From a virus, in IMG/VR virus record IMGVR_UViG_3300020194_000428, positions 1-39,631 of that record: a stretch of DNA of 39,631 nucleotides. One strand, written 5' to 3'. The notes beneath the pieces were generated by a model. That model was not told the origin of the DNA. It did no database searches and saw only the letters and a program-made list of their open reading frames with translations. This document shows, in pieces, positions 23,499 to 31,635 of the stretch. Position 1 is the first letter of the stretch, and the number at the start of each line of letters is the position of its first letter. Both the position numbers and the translations under genes were made by a program.

Positions 23499-24499
23499 CA
23501 GGGCTATGGATAATACCAAAACAATTACACACCTCAGTCTCTGCTCTGGATACGAAGGCATTGGACTTGGGCTCCGAAGAGTTCTCCCAAATCTGCGAGA
23601 AATCGCTTACGTGGAGAGGGAAGGATTCCCCATCGCGAACTTGGTTGCTAAGATGCAAGAGGGAGCCTTGGATGCAGCACCTATTTTCACTGACGTTAAG
23701 ACCTTCCCATACGGAAAGTTTCGTGGACTCGTGGACATCCTCAGTGGCGGCTTCCCGTGCCAACCCTTCAGTGCTGCTGGAAAGCGTGAAGGCGTTGAAG
23801 ACCCAAGACACTTGTTCCCTTACATCCGAGATGGAATCGCAGAGTGCCGACCTAGACTTGTTTTCTTGGAGAACGTCGAAGGAATCATCTCCAGTAAAAC
23901 AGCAGACGGAGAATCAGTTCTCAAGTATGTCCTCGGAGAGTTGGAAGGCTTGGGTTACCGAGCAACGGCAGGAGTATTCAGTGCGAGTGAAGTCGGGGCC
24001 CCTCATCAAAGAAAACGGGTGTTCATCTTGGGCTACGCCGGAAGCAGCGAACCAAGTGGGATACCAAGTCAGCAAAGGGAAAAAGAGACCGAGACTAGGG
24101 AGTCAGGTAAAACAGTGGCCCACTCCAGCAGCACGCGATTACAAGGGGAGTTATTCTCCGGCAGCGTTAATCCGAAAGGATGGGAAGAGTCGCATGGATG
24201 CACTTCCTCAAGTAGTCGAATACGACCAGACGTCTTGGCCAACCCCAACAGTAGCAGAAGGATCGAAGATAGGCAACCAGCCCAACTATGGGCAGAAAGG
24301 CTTGTCAAATCATCCACAGATTGTTGGCCTTCCAGACCGAAAGAAACTCAACAAGAGTGGGAAGAGCCCCGAGTCAGTCGAGACAATAACCACAACAATA
24401 ACCCCAAGGCAAACCGGGAAGCTAAACCCAGCCTGGGTAGAACAGCTAATGGGGCTTCCAGTCGGGTGGACAGACTTAGGCTCCTTGGTAACGGAGTAG
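23495..24499 (+). CDS. Alternate-frame gene overlapping the C5 methyltransferase (334 residues, 'W-x-T-P / LNPAWVE' family)
   Basis: This frame is open for 334 codons from an ATG that overlaps the exonuclease stop (ATGA at 23495-23498), the coupling arrangement used throughout this genome. It lies almost wholly inside the methyltransferase gene, shifted by one base. The product has 'SWKAWVTEQRQEYSVRVKSG', then three repeats WATPEAA (24029), WPTPAARDYKG (24116) and WPTPTVAEG (24236), and a terminal 'LNPAWVEQLMGLPVGWTDL' (24422-24478). From memory, this motif set defines a common, uncharacterised phage protein family often found next to Dcm-like methyltransferases. Between 24040 and 24420 this frame looks more protein-like than the methyltransferase frame. 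A role connected with methylation is guessed from context. A GTG at 23480 is an alternative start. Confidence 0.7.
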   Translation: MTGLWIIPKQLHTSVSALDTKALDLGSEEFSQICEKSLTWRGKDSPSRTWLLRCKREPWMQHLFSLTLRPSHTESFVDSWTSSVAASRANPSVLLESVKALKTQDTCSLTSEMESQSADLDLFSWRTSKESSPVKQQTENQFSSMSSESWKAWVTEQRQEYSVRVKSGPLIKENGCSSWATPEAANQVGYQVSKGKKRPRLGSQVKQWPTPAARDYKGSYSPAALIRKDGKSRMDALPQVVEYDQTSWPTPTVAEGSKIGNQPNYGQKGLSNHPQIVGLPDRKKLNKSGKSPESVETITTTITPRQTGKLNPAWVEQLMGLPVGWTDLGSLVTE

Positions 24500-24552
24500 T
24501 CCCAGCGACAGCAGAGAAAGCATTTGTTACATTAATGAATAAACTACTATGA
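23506..24552 (+). CDS. DNA (cytosine-5) methyltransferase
   Basis: A 348-residue Dcm-type enzyme transferring methyl from SAM to C5 of cytosine. Motif I 'LSLCSGYEGIGLGL', motif IV 'GGFPCQPFSAAGKR' with catalytic C85, motif VI 'LENVEGI', motif VIII 'GAPHQRKRVFILG', and motif IX/X 'SRVDRLRLLGNGVVPATA' are all present. The segment between VIII and IX, where the target recognition domain belongs, is Ser/Arg/Asn/Glu-rich and low in hydrophobics, unusual for a folded domain. Exactly that stretch is covered by the better-looking overlapping frame. Start at 23506 is 11 nt after the start of that frame; no Shine-Dalgarno serves it clearly. Likely role: protection against host restriction. The stop overlaps the next ATG (ATGA at 24549). 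Confidence 0.93.
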   Translation: MDNTKTITHLSLCSGYEGIGLGLRRVLPNLREIAYVEREGFPIANLVAKMQEGALDAAPIFTDVKTFPYGKFRGLVDILSGGFPCQPFSAAGKREGVEDPRHLFPYIRDGIAECRPRLVFLENVEGIISSKTADGESVLKYVLGELEGLGYRATAGVFSASEVGAPHQRKRVFILGYAGSSEPSGIPSQQREKETETRESGKTVAHSSSTRLQGELFSGSVNPKGWEESHGCTSSSSRIRPDVLANPNSSRRIEDRQPAQLWAERLVKSSTDCWPSRPKETQQEWEEPRVSRDNNHNNNPKANREAKPSLGRTANGASSRVDRLRLLGNGVVPATAEKAFVTLMNKLL

Positions 24553-24926
24553 GAAAACCAATACCTGAAGAGATTGTTCTCCCCGACTCTGGGGAGCGTA
24601 GCGAATTTAACACGGGCGCAGTTCGAGATGCTATGCGCGGCAAGGGGATGCCTAGTTGCATTCCTACAGGGGCACTCCGGGCAGTCGCTCGGCGCTTCGA
24701 GGACGGGGCCACCAAGTATGGCCGAGACAACTGGTGCAAGGGAATCCCTTTGTCCCGTTACGTTGACAGTTTGTATCGTCACTTGTGGTCGTATATGGAT
24801 GGGGACACCTCTGAGGACCACGGTGGGGCAATCATTTGGAATGCTATGTGCCTCGTTGAGACCTCTGAGATGATAAAAAACGGGGACCTTCCAGCCGAAT
24901 TGAACGACATAGACAAAGACGTATGA
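24549..24926 (+). CDS. dATP/dGTP diphosphohydrolase-type protein (DUF5664, MazG-like)
   Basis: A 125-residue helical protein. 'FNTGAVRDAMRGKGMPSCIP' followed by TGALRAVARRFEDGATKYG, RDNWCKGIPLSRYVDSLYRH and 'EDHGGAIIWNAMCLVE' is the conserved frame of the DUF5664 family, annotated as the N-terminal domain of dATP/dGTP diphosphohydrolase and related to MazG-like all-alpha nucleotide pyrophosphatases. The E-D-H and conserved Glu/Asp residues would bind Mg. It could adjust the dNTP pool during replication; the exact substrate is not shown by sequence. Coupled by ATGA to genes on both sides. Confidence 0.78.
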   Translation: MRKPIPEEIVLPDSGERSEFNTGAVRDAMRGKGMPSCIPTGALRAVARRFEDGATKYGRDNWCKGIPLSRYVDSLYRHLWSYMDGDTSEDHGGAIIWNAMCLVETSEMIKNGDLPAELNDIDKDV

Positions 24927-25135
24927 GCTTATATGAATCTACTGATAGCTTCCCGAGTATACCTCTGAGCGTCTTAGAGGCCCTTGAGGAGACATATCCC
25001 AAGAAGGACTTTGGCCCTACGGCTTCGCTAAGACAACTGGACCACCACTACGGACAGAGATCAGTGATTGTTTTTCTTCGTCAAATATATGAAGAACAAA
25101 ACCGTAATATTCTCAACAATACTAACATAAGATAA
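24923..25135 (+). CDS. Small phage protein, unknown function
   Basis: A 70-residue protein starting MSLYESTDSFPSIPLSVLEA. 'PLSVLEALEETYPKKDFGP' and 'QLDHHYGQRSVIVFLRQIYEEQ' resemble small conserved proteins of T7-like marine phages placed between the replication and structural genes, whose function is unknown. ATGA overlap with the upstream gene. The C-terminus is Asn/Gln-rich. Confidence 0.65.
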   Translation: MSLYESTDSFPSIPLSVLEALEETYPKKDFGPTASLRQLDHHYGQRSVIVFLRQIYEEQNRNILNNTNIR

Positions 25136-25138
25136 ACC

Positions 25139-25336
25139 ATGTGCATGTCTGCCCCTAAGATGCCACCACCACCTAAGCCGATAGCGCCTCCTCCGCCTCC
25201 CACCAAAGTCGCACAGAAAGTAGTTAATCCGGCGATGCGAAGAAGAAGACAGGCAGCACCTAAACGATCTCCACTGACAATCCCCCGTTCCGCACTGAGT
25301 TCACCCCAAGGCGGGGCGGGGGTTAATTATAAATAA
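25139..25336 (+). CDS. Proline-rich small virion-associated protein (T7 gp7.3-like)
   Basis: A 65-residue protein starting MCMSAPKMPPPPKPIAPPPP, then a basic patch (MRRRRQAAPKR), 'LTIPRSAL' and a Gly-rich end (GGAGVNYK). This composition and order recall T7 gp7.3, a small tail-associated protein needed for adsorption, and the position just before the structural genes agrees. Low complexity makes sequence-based assignment weak. Confidence 0.6.
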   Translation: MCMSAPKMPPPPKPIAPPPPPTKVAQKVVNPAMRRRRQAAPKRSPLTIPRSALSSPQGGAGVNYK

Positions 25337-25357
25337 ATATAACATATAGAAACCCCT

Positions 25358-25654
25358 ATGTCATTACAATATGGAACTGTAGCGCGTGACGTTACGTCCG
25401 CAGCAGACATCGACGTGGCCTGGAACGGAAGCTCTGGCATGTTCGCAGTGATCGGAACATTCGGCACCGCTCAGATCAAGCTACAGCATAAGCTTGCTGA
25501 TACCTGGGTAGACATCGGCGACGACGTTACGTTCACTGATGACGGACAAGCGTTGTTCACGACGTCCGCTAAGCAGCTAAGAGTTGACCTAAGTGCCGCA
25601 CCGACTAACGTGGACATCATTGTCGCTCCTGTCGCTGATAACAAAGCATCTTAA
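25358..25654 (+). CDS. Small beta-rich structural protein
   Basis: A 98-residue protein starting MSLQYGTVARDVTSAADIDV. Alternating short strands ('MFAVIGTFGTAQIKLQHKL', 'TWVDIGDDVTFTDDGQALF', 'QLRVDLSAAPTNVDIIVAPV') describe a small beta sandwich. Similar short proteins occur in T7-like marine phages near fibre genes and are usually annotated as virion structural or decoration proteins. No enzyme motif. It starts the fibre cluster and has an A/T-rich leader with 21 bp of non-coding DNA before it. Confidence 0.55.
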   Translation: MSLQYGTVARDVTSAADIDVAWNGSSGMFAVIGTFGTAQIKLQHKLADTWVDIGDDVTFTDDGQALFTTSAKQLRVDLSAAPTNVDIIVAPVADNKAS

Positions 25655-25656
25655 TA

Positions 25657-26946
25657 ATGTCTCTCACCCGACCACTGACACGCCCTCTGACTCGTAAGAT
25701 AAGTCGAGCAGAGTTAACACAAGGTTACGGTGGTAGTTTCAGTCCGTTGCTATTGAACCCGTATCTACTGTTTGATGCGCGGGAGTCTATGGTCGGAACC
25801 CTGGAGAACCCGACGCTCGATCTGAACCCAGCGTTGCCCGAGACACTCGACGTTATTACAGCGACCCGCAGCGGCACCGCAACCTATACCGACGTTAATG
25901 GTAACATAGCGACCGCCGCAGCCGACACGGTGCGAGTTGACCATGTGGACGGTGTGCCGATGATACTGGTGGAGCCGTCGAGTGAAAACTTGGTGGAATA
26001 CAGTGAAGACTTTAGTGATTCGTCTTGGGATAAACAAAGCGGGGGAACTGGTGTAGACCCAGTCGTGACACCAAACAGCGCAATTTCTCCAGACGGCACT
26101 CAGAACGCTTCAAAAGTTGTCTTTAACACGGCGGGCGGAACAACAACTTCAGACGAATCCTTTTTAACAGTTGGGCTTCCAACGGTAATTGGGGGTACTT
26201 ATACACAAAGTGTCTATTTAAAAGGTGATGTCGGTGGTGAACAAATTTTAATTAGGGGAGCTGGCGGTAGTGCTTACACAACAATTACTCTCACGACAGA
26301 TTGGGTAAGATATGAAGGTACTGAGGTTGAACCTAATAACACAGACGCTTACTTGCAAATTGGACTTAGGCAGGGACTTAGCGGAGTTGTCATTAACCAA
26401 TCAACAACAGTCTACATCTGGGGCGCACAGTTTGAAGAAGGCTCAGTCGCCACGTCCTACATCCCGACCAGCGGAAGCACCGTGACGAGACAAGCGGATG
26501 ACCTTGTGATTTCCGGCAGTGACTTCGATTTCTACAACCAGAGCGAGGGGACGGTTTATGTTGCATCAGAGTTACAACGAGCGACAGGACCGAGCTTTGT
26601 ACCGTTTCTTTTTGATGCTGACAACGGAGACGCAAATAGAGTTTTGTTATACTACGAACCCGGAGGTATTACTGGTCTTGTAAGAGCTGCTGGTACACAA
26701 AACGTAATAGATATTGGGACACATCCAGCAGCCAACACGCTTTCGCGAACTGCATTCAGTTACAAATCAAACAACCTTCAAGGTTCAAAAGATGGAAACA
26801 GCGTTACTCCTGTAACTACTGCTACAATACCGACATCAATTAACAGGTTTAACGTAGGCTCGCATTACACAAAAGCGGATTCTTATTATTTTAACGGTCA
26901 CCTGAAACGCCTGATTTACTGGCCTGTAAGCAGTGATTCGCTCTAA
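25657..26946 (+). CDS. Lectin-like tail fibre / receptor-binding protein
   Basis: A 429-residue beta-rich protein. The N-terminus repeats 'RPLTRPLTRK', followed by 'TATRSGTATYTDVNGNIATA' and 'PSSENLVEYSEDFSDSSWDK', a module common in phage fibre proteins. A carbohydrate-binding-like domain lies at ~130-290 ('TYTQSVYLKGDVGG', 'VYIWGAQFEEGSVATSYIPT'). A second concanavalin-like region ends 'YYFNGHLKRLIYWPVSSD'. The composition (Thr/Ser/Gly-rich, no Cys) suits an extended virion protein. Probably a component of the adsorption apparatus with the next gene. Unlike T7, this cluster lies before the portal gene. Confidence 0.68.
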   Translation: MSLTRPLTRPLTRKISRAELTQGYGGSFSPLLLNPYLLFDARESMVGTLENPTLDLNPALPETLDVITATRSGTATYTDVNGNIATAAADTVRVDHVDGVPMILVEPSSENLVEYSEDFSDSSWDKQSGGTGVDPVVTPNSAISPDGTQNASKVVFNTAGGTTTSDESFLTVGLPTVIGGTYTQSVYLKGDVGGEQILIRGAGGSAYTTITLTTDWVRYEGTEVEPNNTDAYLQIGLRQGLSGVVINQSTTVYIWGAQFEEGSVATSYIPTSGSTVTRQADDLVISGSDFDFYNQSEGTVYVASELQRATGPSFVPFLFDADNGDANRVLLYYEPGGITGLVRAAGTQNVIDIGTHPAANTLSRTAFSYKSNNLQGSKDGNSVTPVTTATIPTSINRFNVGSHYTKADSYYFNGHLKRLIYWPVSSDSL

Positions 26947-26961
26947 CTTTATATTTAACAA

Positions 26962-29900
26962 ATGGCACTCAATCTATCCACCCTGACCAGCCCAGCGACA
27001 TCTGGTGATGTTCTCGCCGAAGCCCTGACGACAGCCGATTTCTTGGAGCCGGTCCCAGTGTTACGCAACTTGGCTCGCGGTTCACAAAAAGGCGGCGATG
27101 CGAAACAAGATGTGGCACTCAATCAGCCCAAGGCGTTGCCGTTGATTGATGGTGATGGGTATCTGTATCTGTCTGGAATTACAGGAAACAGTGCAACGAT
27201 TCCTCACGATTCTTCACTAGACCTTACTCATCAGCTTGAGGTAGTGGCGCGTATTAAATACCGAAGCTATTCAGGAGCAGACGCTCAGTCTATTGTTACC
27301 AAGTGGGCTTCTGGTGATTTCAATTTTAGATTTGCCACAAGCGGTTATTTGCAAATTTACTTTAAGGATTCAACGAACACCACTCGAAACTCAACTTCAG
27401 CTTATGCTGTATATAATAACAATATCTCAGATGGTGATACTATTTGGGTAAAGATGACTATTGATGCTGCCAGCACCTCTACCGAGGTTGATTTCTATAC
27501 GTCAAAAGATAATGTTAAAAACGAAGAGGATGTTACATGGACTTCTTTAGGGACTACCAGATATATCACGACAAACAGTGGTATTAGCTCAGGACCAAAT
27601 CCCGTTTCTTTTGGGGCGTTTGATAATAGCGGCGCCATCAACGACGACTTAGCCACTGGTGCTGTCCTTAAAGCAAACTACAAAGCCACCATTGGCGGCT
27701 CACCAGTCCTCGACGTTGACTTCACGGCCCCCAACGTCCGGCACGGTGACACCGCCTTCGAGTGCGCGACTGGCCAAGTGGTAACAATCAATCAATCCGG
27801 CCAGAATCCGGCCTCCATTATCAAGAAATCAGTCTTACGCTTCGATGGAGTGGACGACGGTCTTGATGGACTCTTCGCTAGCAGTGTTGACAGCGGCTAT
27901 ATGTTTGCAGCGTTCAGTGTTCTTGGCGATGGGGGTGAAAACTATGCGCGAGTCTTTGCGACCAATGAGTCTGGTCAAACCGATGTTGTAGCGAGTTCTT
28001 GGATTTGGTCTCTGAGAAATGCGACATCCACGGGAATTGGTTATTACAACAACGGTAGTTTTTATAATACGCATACAAATATGTATGATGATGCCCGTGG
28101 GGATTATTTACACGAACATAAGGTAATTAGTGGTTCCCAGAAAAGCGCAATTAACAATGCTGATTTAAAGACAACTGGAAATACCACTTCACTCGTTCTT
28201 GATGAATTTCACATTGGCGTAAGCGAAATAATAGGTGACAACAACGCCGCAATCGACCTAGAATACCTTGCACTCTTCCCCGCAACCATCACAGACTCCC
28301 AAGCGGACGCTGTGCGTAACTACATCAACAACCGGAACAACGTGTTCGACCTAAAGGACGGCTTTGGGTATTACTTCTACGATGCCCAGAAAGCACCAGT
28401 CGGTAACATCTCATCAGGCAGCGCATCGTGGAACGGAAGAATCGTAGGCTCAGACAATGGGGACACCGACAAGTTTGCCACACAGGCCACCGCCAACGAC
28501 CAACCAGTGTCTGACGGATATGTTGTTACCTTTGCGGATAACACTGACCACCTAGACATCCCATCGACGACTCAGGCTGGCTGGCAGGTCGTAGGGACAT
28601 CACTCGGAACCTTTGCGTATCGCGTGAATGCCAATGCGGTCACTGAGTTGAATCTTTTGGGTAACCTTGGCAGCGCATCGCATCGCAAAGCTGGTGATTT
28701 GTATGGGATTATTTTGTTACCTGAAAGCGCAACTGGTCGTGACATTGAGCAAGCGCGGAAACTCTTGATTGACCGAGGTGCGGCTGATGCGCCAACAGGA
28801 ATCATAAGTAACTATTTCCGCAATAGGCAAGATATTGTTTCATTTGGTTTAATCAATACATCAACAGTGTCTGACCTAGGTTCTGCATGGTATTATTGCA
28901 CAAATATCACTAGCTTCCCACTTATCGACACATCGACAGTAACTGGCTTCAGTTACGCGTGGGGTAATAACCAAAGCCTTACAAGCTTCCCATTGCTAAA
29001 TACTTCCGCAGGTTCTTCTTTTATCAATACATGGTATAATTGCGTGTCACTAAATAACTTTCCTGCGCTAAATATGAGTAACGGAACCAGTTTTTCAGGC
29101 GCATGGCTAAACTGCTCGGCCCTTACGTCATTTCCGGCTGGCGCAAAGCTAGGCACTGAGGCGAACAATGTGAACTTTACGAGCGCATGGGAGTCCAGCG
29201 GACTCACTTCGTTTAGCACTCCGTTGCCAACAGCGACTACCGTGAGTAACGCATGGAGAAACTGCACATCACTTACAAGTTTTAGCTCAGAGCTTCCTTT
29301 AGTGACTACCGCGAGTAACGCATGGAGAGACTGTTCGTCACTCACAAGTTTTAGCACGGACCTTCCCTTAGCGACCTCCGTGAGTAACGCATGGCGTGGC
29401 TGCTCATCACTTGAAAGTTTTAGCTCCGCGCTTCCTTCCGTGACTGATTTGAGTAACGCATGGCGTGGCTGCTCATCACTTGAAAGTTTTAGCTCCGCGC
29501 TTCCTTCCGTGACTGATGCGAGTAACGCATGGCAAGGCTGCTCGCCACTTGAAAGTTTTAGCGCAGAGCTTCCCTTGGTGACTACCGCTTATGCCGCTTG
29601 GTATCGATGCGCTTCACTTGAAAGTTTTAGCACAGAGCTTCCTTTAGCGACTAGCACGCGTTTCGCTTGGTATCAATGCACTTCACTCACCGACTTCTCC
29701 GCAGATGTCTTCGCTAACTGGAATCCATCAAGCATCTCAAGCGGAGTGTTTAACATAGCATGGGACGGCTGCACGTCACTCACATCACAGAGCGTAGAGA
29801 ACATACTGACATCCATTGACTCAAGCGGCAAATACGCAACGTCTACCGGAGCATCTGGTGGTTCTGCTTTGGCTGACGCTGGCATCGACATCACCTATGA

Positions 29901-30732
29901 TGGCAGTGGGCTGACCGCCGCGACGACTGCTGCAATCGACAGTCTCTCCGGCAAAGGCTGGCAGGTTTACATCAACGGCGAGCTTGTGATTCCTAACATC
30001 CTCGACTTGGAACCCGCAGCCGCTTACAGTCTCCGGTCGTTCGACGCTGACGCTGACCCGAATGTTGTTAATGTGAGACGCTCAAGCGATGGTGCTACAA
30101 GCGACTTCACGGCATCTGAGGTTAGCGATGGGACTCTTGTTGCTTGGGTAGGCGCAGGGAACGACGGCCACGTCACCACATGGTATGACCAGAGTTCAAA
30201 CGGACTAGATAGCTCACAGTCAACCGCAAGCGCACAACCAAAAATCGTCGATGCTGGCACGTTGGTGACTGACTCAGCGAACAACCCAGCAATCATTGGT
30301 GACGGCGTAGATGACACTTTGTTCCACCCAACGCTTACTAATGAACTAGACAGTTCTGATTTCTTGGTTACCGCAGCCTATAAAGATGAGTTGGCTATGG
30401 GAATCATTGGTGCAATCCCAAGGTTGTATCTTTCCAATTCATCGATGGCATATAATACACTAGGAACTATTAGTTATACTAAGCAAACAGGGCGTAATGT
30501 CATGTCGTTCCAAGTTACAGGGAACACGCAAGAAGTCTTCGGGAACGGAGCATCGTTAGGAACCGCATCTGAAACGCAAGTTGATATAGGCCAGAATATG
30601 TTTAACGTCATGCAAGGTGGTTCAACTTTCTCAGATGGTCCTTTAATGGAAGTTGTCGTATTTGGAGATAACCAAGTTGCAAACCGCACCGGCATTGAGG
30701 CTAACATCAACGACACCTACACCATCTACTAA
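26962..30732 (+). CDS. Large tail fibre protein with lectin domains and BspA-like repeats
   Basis: A 1256-residue adhesin-like protein. After an N-terminal segment (1-60) come two LamG/concanavalin-like domains (~60-260, 'ATIPHDSSLDLTHQLEVVAR'; ~290-450, 'SVLRFDGVDDGLDGLFAS'). Residues ~625-915 are a tandem array of ~23-residue 'NAW-x-x-C-x-SL-x-SF' units like BspA surface-protein repeats. The last ~250 residues have 'LEPAAAYSLRSFDADADPNV' and VRRSSDGATSDF, a module seen in phage fibres resembling arabinofuranosidase B-type domains. It most likely binds the host surface. Host range would depend on this gene. It is followed by three tiny genes joined by overlapping stops and starts. Confidence 0.75.
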   Translation: MALNLSTLTSPATSGDVLAEALTTADFLEPVPVLRNLARGSQKGGDAKQDVALNQPKALPLIDGDGYLYLSGITGNSATIPHDSSLDLTHQLEVVARIKYRSYSGADAQSIVTKWASGDFNFRFATSGYLQIYFKDSTNTTRNSTSAYAVYNNNISDGDTIWVKMTIDAASTSTEVDFYTSKDNVKNEEDVTWTSLGTTRYITTNSGISSGPNPVSFGAFDNSGAINDDLATGAVLKANYKATIGGSPVLDVDFTAPNVRHGDTAFECATGQVVTINQSGQNPASIIKKSVLRFDGVDDGLDGLFASSVDSGYMFAAFSVLGDGGENYARVFATNESGQTDVVASSWIWSLRNATSTGIGYYNNGSFYNTHTNMYDDARGDYLHEHKVISGSQKSAINNADLKTTGNTTSLVLDEFHIGVSEIIGDNNAAIDLEYLALFPATITDSQADAVRNYINNRNNVFDLKDGFGYYFYDAQKAPVGNISSGSASWNGRIVGSDNGDTDKFATQATANDQPVSDGYVVTFADNTDHLDIPSTTQAGWQVVGTSLGTFAYRVNANAVTELNLLGNLGSASHRKAGDLYGIILLPESATGRDIEQARKLLIDRGAADAPTGIISNYFRNRQDIVSFGLINTSTVSDLGSAWYYCTNITSFPLIDTSTVTGFSYAWGNNQSLTSFPLLNTSAGSSFINTWYNCVSLNNFPALNMSNGTSFSGAWLNCSALTSFPAGAKLGTEANNVNFTSAWESSGLTSFSTPLPTATTVSNAWRNCTSLTSFSSELPLVTTASNAWRDCSSLTSFSTDLPLATSVSNAWRGCSSLESFSSALPSVTDLSNAWRGCSSLESFSSALPSVTDASNAWQGCSPLESFSAELPLVTTAYAAWYRCASLESFSTELPLATSTRFAWYQCTSLTDFSADVFANWNPSSISSGVFNIAWDGCTSLTSQSVENILTSIDSSGKYATSTGASGGSALADAGIDITYDGSGLTAATTAAIDSLSGKGWQVYINGELVIPNILDLEPAAAYSLRSFDADADPNVVNVRRSSDGATSDFTASEVSDGTLVAWVGAGNDGHVTTWYDQSSNGLDSSQSTASAQPKIVDAGTLVTDSANNPAIIGDGVDDTLFHPTLTNELDSSDFLVTAAYKDELAMGIIGAIPRLYLSNSSMAYNTLGTISYTKQTGRNVMSFQVTGNTQEVFGNGASLGTASETQVDIGQNMFNVMQGGSTFSDGPLMEVVVFGDNQVANRTGIEANINDTYTIY
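28836..29695 (+). repeat. Tandem ~69 bp (23-residue) repeat array in the fibre gene
   Basis: Units encode SF-x-x-x-LP-x-x-T-x-x-x-NAW-x-x-C-x-SL. The first units (from ~28836, 'SFPLIDTSTVTGFSYAW') are diverged. Units at 29382-29450 and 29451-29519 are 67/69 identical, differing only in the last codon region (TT versus GC), which indicates recent duplication. Repeat number could therefore change by recombination or slippage, altering fibre length or binding surface while keeping the frame, since the unit is a multiple of three. Confidence 0.88.
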
Positions 30733-30968
30733 TGTATTACACATCACAAGACCGAGAGACACTCGACGCATACAACGATAAGGTAGTCGCTGGTGAAAAC
30801 TATGACGGCACCACGACTGTGCGCTGGGCTGATGTTATTGAGCATCACGAAGGGGGACAGTGGGCTATCTTGAAGCACAGCGGATACGCACTCATCGACG
30901 GCGAAGAAGACGCTCCTACCGTTGACTCTATCGCTGACTTCTTTCCACCACTTGAATCACTCAACTAA
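30732..30968 (+). CDS. Small acidic protein of the fibre cluster
   Basis: A 78-residue protein starting MYYTSQDRETLDAYNDKVVA; acidic with 'TTTVRWADVIEHHEGGQWAI' in the middle. It begins inside the stop codon of the large fibre (TAATG) and ends in the start of the next gene. No family recognised. Such small genes behind a fibre gene are often fibre chaperones or adaptors, which is inferred from position only. Confidence 0.55.
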   Translation: MYYTSQDRETLDAYNDKVVAGENYDGTTTVRWADVIEHHEGGQWAILKHSGYALIDGEEDAPTVDSIADFFPPLESLN

Positions 30969-31294
30969 TGACAGACGAAACCCACAGGTTCTTTAGATTC
31001 TCCAACGAGACCAGCTACGACCAACTGACGACTGCTGGTAACGAAGCCAGAAGTTTACCAGACGACAACGGGACGACACGGTGGTTGGCCTTGTGGTCTG
31101 ACCTATTTTTAGACCCGCAGACCAACAGCGATAAACTCTACTGCATCAAGCGTTCGTTGATTCTCGACACTGACGACTTTGACCGCGATGGCATCGAAGA
31201 GCTAACACTCAACAGCTACCTTGAGCGACTACACTGGGAGCCACCCTTTGAAGAAGACCTTGAGATGGCCGACGAACTCGAACTGATAGACTGA
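30968..31294 (+). CDS. Small acidic protein of the fibre cluster
   Basis: A 108-residue acidic protein starting MTDETHRFFRFSNETSYDQL, with 'RWLALWSDLFLDPQTNSDKL' and a Glu/Asp-rich end (FEEDLEMADELELID). Joined to both neighbours by overlapping stop/start codons (TAATGA at its start). No recognised family; possibly involved in fibre folding or attachment. Confidence 0.55.
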   Translation: MTDETHRFFRFSNETSYDQLTTAGNEARSLPDDNGTTRWLALWSDLFLDPQTNSDKLYCIKRSLILDTDDFDRDGIEELTLNSYLERLHWEPPFEEDLEMADELELID

Positions 31295-31635
31295 TGGACG
31301 AACAACTAGACCAACCACTCACAGAAATCGAGCAGTCCCGCGCCGACACAGGCTTTAGATATTACGTTGTGCAGCCTGATGTTTACACTGGGCTTGCTGC
31401 GGCTGTCGATGCTGACCGTGGGTATCCTAACAAGCAAGGCACTACGCTCACTGGGTTACCGCCTGTGGACAGCCTAGCAGAAGCTACGGATGGCAGTGGG
31501 AAACTCATTGCTATCGACTGCTGGAGATTCACCGCGAACGACGATGCGATGCTTAAGGGGACTTCGGGTGTCCAGGAGCTAACACAGCTGGAATTCTTAT
31601 CAATCAAACCTCAACCTACTGAGGACTTACCATGA
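31294..31635 (+). CDS. Small protein of the fibre cluster
   Basis: A 113-residue acidic protein starting MDEQLDQPLTEIEQSRADTG. 'FRYYVVQPDVYTGLAAAVDA' is followed by 'GYPNKQGTTLTGLPPVDSLA' and LIAIDCWRFTANDDAML, suggesting a compact alpha/beta fold like small phage tail-fibre-associated proteins. No family recognised. Its TGA overlaps the portal ATG (ATGA at 31632), so the fibre cluster is translationally linked to the head genes. Confidence 0.55.
   Translation: MDEQLDQPLTEIEQSRADTGFRYYVVQPDVYTGLAAAVDADRGYPNKQGTTLTGLPPVDSLAEATDGSGKLIAIDCWRFTANDDAMLKGTSGVQELTQLEFLSIKPQPTEDLP

Noticed and set aside
25337-25357. Possible phage RNA polymerase promoter (ACATATAGAAACC) before the 25358 gene
   Set aside because: It faintly recalls SP6-type promoters, but no second copy was found in other gaps, so it cannot be supported.
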